From NCBI GenBank assembly GCA_903839965.1, contig CAIMEK010000499.1, positions 1 through 5,819 of the forward strand: a DNA stretch of 5,819 nucleotides, read 5' to 3'. Position numbers and translations under genes: made by a program. The stretch is from an uncultured Acetobacteraceae bacterium (GTDB lineage: Bacteria > Pseudomonadota > Alphaproteobacteria > Acetobacterales > Acetobacteraceae). This document shows, in pieces, positions 5,568 to 5,819 of the stretch. The notes below the pieces were generated by a model. The model was given only the letters and a program-made list of their open reading frames with translations. It had not been told where the DNA came from and searched no databases. Numbering within the stretch: position 1 is the stretch's first letter; every line of letters starts with the position of its first letter.

Positions 5568-5819
5568 TGCGCTGGCCCGAGCCGGGCCAGCGCGGCCTGG
5601 TACTGCGGCTCCGTCAGCGGCAGGTAGTGCGACTCCATGCGTCCCTCCACCCCCGGCACGCCATGCCCCTTGACGGTGTGCATGATGGCCACGACCGGCC
5701 GGTTGCCCGGCGGCGCCAGCGCGGCGCGCAACGATGCCAGGTCGTGACCATCGCACGCGCGCACCTCCACCGCGAAGCCCCCCAGCCGCGCGGCCAGCGG
5801 CTCCATCGACGCCACCTCC
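5564..5819 (-). CDS. Transketolase, N-terminal subunit (ThDP pyrophosphate-binding), partial
   Basis: Only the last 84 residues lie in the window; the start is beyond the right edge. They match the end of a transketolase N-terminal subunit: a segment like the family's VASLEPLAD..., then CDGHDLASL, MHTVKGHGV and the terminal ESHYLPLTEPQYQAAL, where family members have a KGKGV motif and a WHY-like histidine. The missing part should carry the ThDP diphosphate-binding GDG motif. The TGA stop at 5564-5566 overlaps the ATG of the C-terminal subunit by four bases (ATGA), typical of two-gene transketolases made in equal amounts. A GTG at 5815 and an ATG at 5806 are internal codons, not starts. Whether more sugar genes precede it cannot be seen. 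Confidence 0.88.
   Translation of the reverse strand, partial: EVASMEPLAARLGGFAVEVRACDGHDLASLRAALAPPGNRPVVAIMHTVKGHGVPGVEGRMESHYLPLTEPQYQAALARLGPAQ

Overview
This is a GC-rich 5.8 kb window. The GC content, the ATGA-linked sugar operon, the Cache/HAMP sensor and an FNR/FixK-like box suggest a free-living alphaproteobacterium, perhaps near Acetobacteraceae/Rhodospirillales. The phylum is an inference from style; no marker gene fixes it.

Layout, left to right. (1) Positions 1-140 are not recognisable. They abut a membrane sensor gene on the minus strand (114-1154) whose homology stops inside the HAMP domain with no output domain, so the gene looks truncated, perhaps by an insertion-element end. 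(2) Positions 1155-1369 are a divergent promoter region. It holds a 9/10 match to TTGAT-N4-ATCAA (FNR/FixK/ANR type), an 18-base inverted repeat, and an 8-bp long-loop hairpin that touches the ribosome binding site of the next gene. (3) A class I SAM-dependent O-methyltransferase-like gene lies on the plus strand (1370-2377). (4) Positions 2378-2685 are a non-coding gap between convergent genes. It carries a strong G-quadruplex-type motif and no clear classical terminator. (5) A minus-strand operon is read from the right edge: the C-terminal end of a transketolase N-terminal (ThDP pyrophosphate-binding) subunit, a complete transketolase C-terminal subunit, and a large fusion of a complete NAD(P)-dependent sugar epimerase/dehydratase with a complete DPM1/GtrB-like family 2 glycosyltransferase. 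Both gene junctions in this operon are 4-base ATGA overlaps.

How the genes may work together. The split transketolase would move a two-carbon ketol unit, the SDR half of the fusion would alter a nucleotide-linked sugar, and the membrane-anchored glycosyltransferase half would place it on a lipid carrier (polyprenyl phosphate in the best-known relatives). This suggests a pathway for an unusual, possibly two-carbon-extended or branched, sugar in a surface polysaccharide. The fusion and its tight coupling to a split transketolase are the most distinctive features here. The sensor and methyltransferase share only the divergent control region; a link between them and the sugar operon is not shown by the sequence.
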